Below, one piece after another: positions 60,689 to 64,000 of a stretch of 64,000 nt of DNA. Every line of letters starts with the position of its first letter. Within the stretch, counting starts at the first letter, position 1. A program made the position numbers and the translations under genes. The notes beneath the pieces were generated by a model. That model saw only the letters and a program-made list of their open reading frames with translations. It was not told the DNA's origin and did not search any database. This DNA is from Morinoia aosen. Taxonomy: Eukaryota; Arthropoda; Malacostraca; Amphipoda; Talitridae. The stretch is from contig CM059571.1 in assembly GCA_030386875.1 (NCBI GenBank), forward strand, positions 24,360,355 through 24,424,354, in the 5' to 3' direction.

Positions 60689-62446
60689 ATGACTCTCAGA
60701 TGTGCCTTATGCCTGCTGCATCTTTTGAGCTGCGTACCTTCTTCACTTACTGCGCCTGCTGTACCTTCTGCACCCACGGCACCTGCTGTACCTACTTCAC
60801 CTACTGTGCCAGCTGTACCTTCTGCACCCACGGCACCTGCTGTACCTACTTCACCTACTGTGCCAGCTGTACCTTCTGCACCCACGGCACCTGCTGTACC
60901 TACTTCACCTACTGTGCCAGCTGTACCTTCTGCACCCACGGCACCTGCTGTACCTACTTCACCTACTGTGCCAGCTGTACCTTCTGCACTTACTGCGCCT
61001 GCTGTACCTACTTCACCTACTGTGCCAGCTGTACCTTCTGCACCCACGGCACCTGCTGTACCTACTTCACCTACTGTGCCAGCTGTACCTTCTGCACCCA
61101 CGGCACCTGCTGTACCTACTTCACCTACTGTGCCAGCTGTACCTTCTGCACCCACGGCACCTGCTGTACCTACTTCACCTACTGTGCCAGCTGTACCTTC
61201 TGCACTTACTGCGCCTGCTGTACCTACTTCACCTACTGTGCCAGCTGTACCTTATGCACCCACGGCACCTGCTGTACCTACTTCACCTACTGTGCCAGCT
61301 GTACCTTCTGCACCCACGGCACCTGCTGTACCTACTTCACCTACTGTGCCAGCTGTACCTTCTGCACTTACTGCGCCTGCTGTACCTTTTGCACCCACTG
61401 CGCCTGCTGTACCTTCTGCACCTACTGCGACTGCTGTACCTTCTGCACCTACTGCGCCAGCTGTACCTTCTGCACTTACTGCGCCTGCTGTACCTTCTGC
61501 ACCTACTGCGCCTGCTGTACCTTCTGCACCTACTGCACCTGCTGTACCTTCTGCACCTACTGCGACTGCTGTACCTTCTGCACCTACTGCGCCTGCTGTA
61601 CCTTCTGCACCTACTGCGCCTACTGTACCCTCTGCACCTACTGCGCCTGCTGTACCTTCTGCACCTACTGCGCCTGCTGTACCTTCTGCACCTACTGCGC
61701 CTGCTGTACCTTCTTCACTTACTGCGTCTGCTGTACCTTCTGCACCTACTGCGCCAGCTGTACCTTCTGCACCTACTGCGCCTGCTGTACCTTCTGCACC
61801 TACTGCGCCTGCTGTACCTTCTGCACCCACGGCACCTGCTGTACCTTCTGCACCTACTGCGCCTGCTGTACCTTCTGCACCTACTGCGACTGCTGTACCT
61901 TCTGCACCTACTGCGCCTGCTGTACCTTCTGCACCTACTGCGCCTACTGTACCCTCTGCACCTACTGCGCCTGCTGTACCTTCTGCACCTACTGCGCCTG
62001 CTGTACCTTCTGCACCTACTGCGCCTGCTGTACCTTCTTCACTTACTGCGTCTGCTGTACCTTCTGCACCTACTGCGCCTGCTGTACCTTCTGCACCTAC
62101 TGCGCCTGCTGTACCTTCTGCACCTACTGCGCCTGCTGTACCTTCTGCCCCTACTGCGCCTGCTGTACCTTCTGCACCTACTGCGCCTGCTGCACATTCT
62201 AACCTACTGCGCCTGCTGTACCTTCTGCACCTACTGCGCCTGCTGTACCTTCTACACCTATTGCCCCTGCTGTACCTTCTGCACCTACTGTGCCTGCTGT
62301 ACCTTCTGCACCTAATGCGCCTGCTGTACCTTCTGCACCTACTGCGCCTGCTGTACCTTCTGCACCTACTGCGCCTGCTGTACCTTCTGCACCTACTGCG
62401 CCTGCTGCGCCCGTTTCACTACCTCTGTTGCGCCGCAGCAGCGTGA
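60689..62446 (+). CDS. Candidate secreted Pro-x-x repeat protein
   Basis: From the ATG at 60689 (G at -3) the frame is open for 585 codons to a stop at 62444-62446. The N-terminus MTLRCALCLLHLLSC then VPSSLTA resembles a signal peptide. The body is P-x-x triplets, mostly PSA PTA PAV (9 residues) and, in the first third, PTS PTV PAV PSA PTA PAV (18 residues). It is rich in Pro, Ala, Val, Thr and Ser with almost no charge, recalling AAPA/V-rich cuticle or mucin-like proteins. A one-base deletion near 62192 throws the last 85 codons into a leucine-rich frame. AATAAA follows at 62511. Caution: the hydrophobic start may itself be an eroded repeat read in its leucine-rich frame, and a 27-bp repeat keeps other frames open too. 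It could be a non-coding minisatellite. Confidence 0.35.
   Translation: MTLRCALCLLHLLSCVPSSLTAPAVPSAPTAPAVPTSPTVPAVPSAPTAPAVPTSPTVPAVPSAPTAPAVPTSPTVPAVPSAPTAPAVPTSPTVPAVPSALTAPAVPTSPTVPAVPSAPTAPAVPTSPTVPAVPSAPTAPAVPTSPTVPAVPSAPTAPAVPTSPTVPAVPSALTAPAVPTSPTVPAVPYAPTAPAVPTSPTVPAVPSAPTAPAVPTSPTVPAVPSALTAPAVPFAPTAPAVPSAPTATAVPSAPTAPAVPSALTAPAVPSAPTAPAVPSAPTAPAVPSAPTATAVPSAPTAPAVPSAPTAPTVPSAPTAPAVPSAPTAPAVPSAPTAPAVPSSLTASAVPSAPTAPAVPSAPTAPAVPSAPTAPAVPSAPTAPAVPSAPTAPAVPSAPTATAVPSAPTAPAVPSAPTAPTVPSAPTAPAVPSAPTAPAVPSAPTAPAVPSSLTASAVPSAPTAPAVPSAPTAPAVPSAPTAPAVPSAPTAPAVPSAPTAPAAHSNLLRLLYLLHLLRLLYLLHLLPLLYLLHLLCLLYLLHLMRLLYLLHLLRLLYLLHLLRLLYLLHLLRLLRPFHYLCCAAAA
60705..62412. repeat. Minisatellite with 9-bp sub-units in 27-bp and 54-bp units
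   Basis: About 63 copies of a 27-bp unit, itself three versions of a 9-bp consensus CCTNCTGYR. In 60740-61385 the repeating unit is 54 bp (two diverged 27-mers alternating). In 61385-62412 it is 27 bp. A block of twelve units is duplicated: the TACTGTACCC variant and its neighbours occur at 61621 and again at 61945, 324 bases apart. A one-base deletion lies near 62192. The array is far richer in G and C than its flanks and strongly strand-asymmetric (plus strand pyrimidine-rich). Confidence 0.95.
60740..62400 (-). other. Antisense Gly-X-Y (collagen-like) reading of the minisatellite
   Basis: On the minus strand one frame reads GAE GTA GAV repeatedly, and GAE GTA GTV GEV GTA GAV in the 54-bp part, with Gly at every third residue for long stretches. 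Stops interrupt it near 61252 (one base change from the consensus) and near 62199, and there is no ATG or leader. It contains no proline, which host collagens need for a stable triple helix. Probably a by-product of the 9-bp structure rather than a collagen gene, but it is the wobble-aligned mirror of the Pro-x-x frame. Confidence 0.4.
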
Positions 62447-62510
62447 GCGGCGCTCGGACCACATTCTCAGCGGTACAAGGGTAAAGAAAGTCTGATAACA
62501 ATTGCGAGCG

Positions 62511-62516
62511 AATAAA
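62511..62516 (+). promoter_or_regulatory. AATAAA polyadenylation signal downstream of the repeat ORF
   Basis: AATAAA 65 bases after the plus-strand stop codon at 62446, followed by a GT-rich stretch near 62533-62560. It fits a 3' end for a plus-strand transcript of the minisatellite ORF. Confidence 0.3.
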
Positions 62517-64000
62517 GACGAGTGCAATACGCGTTATGGCTCTGACTAAGTTCACTTTGGTTCACAAGTGCAAGTTCGGCTCCTGGAAATATCTATATAG
62601 TATTTCAGTTGAGAGTAAGTAACTTTTTTCGCTCTACGAGTAGTTGAGTCCATGATTCACTCGCTCAAGTACTCGTTTCGAGAATAGAGTATTTTTAACG
62701 CCCAGAAAATTCTGCCTTCACTCATTTCATCTTGTCTACGATATGGACAAAATTGGGTTTCAGTCAAACATCGTGATTGCAACCATGCATTGGCCTCAGA
62801 TCGAGTCCAATTTATCTGTTTGTAAGGTAATTCTTTAATTATGCTGAGGATTCAGCCTCAAATTTTCACCTGATGAACTACCTTCGAGTGATAAATTGTT
62901 CACATACGAGCTTTAGATTGTTTGTGCGAAATGTGTTTTGAATTAGTTAAATTAGTCGTACAGATTATTTATTTTACTACTACTGGCATTCGCACGTTCC
63001 AAAGGAAGTTTATTTACGGATGTTACCTGTTTCCTATGGTCAAGGTTGGTTCCGGGATGAGTTTCTCACAATTTTGAGTTCGTAGTCGGAAACTTTAATA
63101 TTTTTTATTCTTAGAAAACCGGCAAAGATGCACGAAGTTTGAGAAGGCCAAACTGGAAGTTTGGCAGCCAAGCAAGCATGCAGAAATTCGGAACATCTTT
63201 GGTGCGCATTACGTTGCAATATACGCACGAGCTTGAATCCTGCGTAGTCTCCTGAGCTTCTTTTGTGAAAAGTGCTAGACTTCAGAAGCGAGAGATCTGA
63301 GACGTCACGTTTTGAGAACAAAATTCCCGCACATTCCGACTACTTGCCTTATTTAAAGAAAATCACCAAGTGATCTTTCAGTCCCAGACTTCAAACTTCG
63401 AACACGTATTAGTAAAATTGACTTCCACACAGAAACACACGTCGGTAAGCCATTGTGTTGCTCACACTTTCTGGACTTAATTACGTACCAAGATCGAGAT
63501 TGGACCCTGTGAGCATAGTCGCCGGTAAGGTTCGGGCCTCCTTTGTGCCGGCGATATTTCAGGCGGTCGCCCGGGCCGTCGCGACCGCGCTGGGATCGTC
63601 GTTAAAGAGCCAATATGTCAACATGTCGCTTTGGTCCAAGGCTGCGGAGCGCAAGATTGTATTAGAATGAAATTCTTTTCTTGAACACTTGTCTCCGACG
63701 CAAAAGTGTTCTCTTGAGAAATGGGCGGCCAGCCAGTGGCTGCGATGAAATATTGCCGTTTAAGCCCCGGTCCCGCTGTGTCGCCTGCGCATGTCCTTTT
63801 CTTTCTCCTCTTGATTTTTTGTCCTGTTTAATGTCTACTGACTGAAGTTCATGCTAAAGTAACCAATTTTCGGTCTTGTACATGAACGTTCTAAATTTTG
63901 GAGCGCAGCCACGAAGTTAGGACACTGCTGGTCATCAGTAATGCGGCGAAGTTAGGAGGAAAAATTGTAATGTTATTGGTGGGTAAAGTGTGTTTATCCT
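62517..64000. other. Intergenic stretch with a GC-rich patch
   Basis: 63500-63620 is GC-rich and open on the plus strand (AGKVRASFVPAIFQAVARAV) but has no recognisable domain. GCCGGTAAGG there could be a splice donor. Otherwise nothing was identified. Confidence 0.3.

Noticed and set aside
60682-62315. Cys-rich (CTFCTYCAC) and Leu-rich (LLYLLHLLR) plus-strand frames of the minisatellite, 506 and 353 codons
   Set aside because: A 27-bp unit is divisible by three, so stop-free frames arise automatically. These two frames have no leader and their substitutions do not fall on third positions.
1-64000. CRISPR array, prokaryotic operon or viral genome
   Set aside because: No direct repeats with unique spacers, no long gene runs and no ribosome-binding-site-led ORFs; the repeats are transposon or minisatellite in nature.

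Overview
The window looks like intergenic or intronic DNA from an animal with a large, repeat-rich, AT-rich genome. The most likely host is an arthropod or another invertebrate. This rests on the mixture of decayed Tc1, mariner, hAT (ZBED5-like), Penelope-like (PLE) and LINE sequences, fold-back MITE-like hairpins and tRNA-derived SINE-like units. There is no operon structure, no ribosomal RNA, no CRISPR array and no recognisable housekeeping gene. Identifications come from reading translated motifs by eye; no database search was possible.

Layout. 0.1-1.5 kb: two different dead DNA transposases side by side on the minus strand, the second overlapped by a 90-bp inverted repeat. 3.1-3.5 kb: 3' end of a LINE ORF2 (minus). 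11.6-11.9 kb: tRNA-derived SINE (minus). 13.1-13.3 kb: fold-back hairpin. 16.1-22.3 kb: the best-resolved structure. A Penelope-like retroelement (plus strand, RT plus GIY-YIG endonuclease, many frameshifts) is split by a complete 3.4-kb hAT element with an exact 8-bp target duplication, and an inverted second PLE 3' end lies upstream. 26.4-27.4 kb: dead mariner (plus). 33.3-36.5 kb: two candidate spliced exons and a SINE-like unit. 39.3-39.8 kb: MITE with an inverted partial copy. 40.0-40.5 kb: possible Ulp1/SENP-type protease remnant. 49.5-50.0 kb: 528-bp fold-back MITE with mariner-like ends. 53.4-53.8 kb: second dead Tc1. 54.8 kb: second SINE-like unit.

The most unusual region is 60.7-62.4 kb, a roughly 1.7-kb GC-rich minisatellite. 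It is built from 9-bp sub-units arranged in 27-bp and 54-bp units. It is open for 586 codons on the plus strand as a Pro-x-x protein with a signal-peptide-like start and an AATAAA just downstream. On the minus strand the same bases read as Gly-X-Y collagen-like triplets, interrupted by stops. This is the only stretch with a serious claim to be an unfamiliar protein-coding gene, though a non-coding VNTR remains possible.

Most of the rest is ordinary AT-rich DNA with chance ORFs of 60-130 codons.
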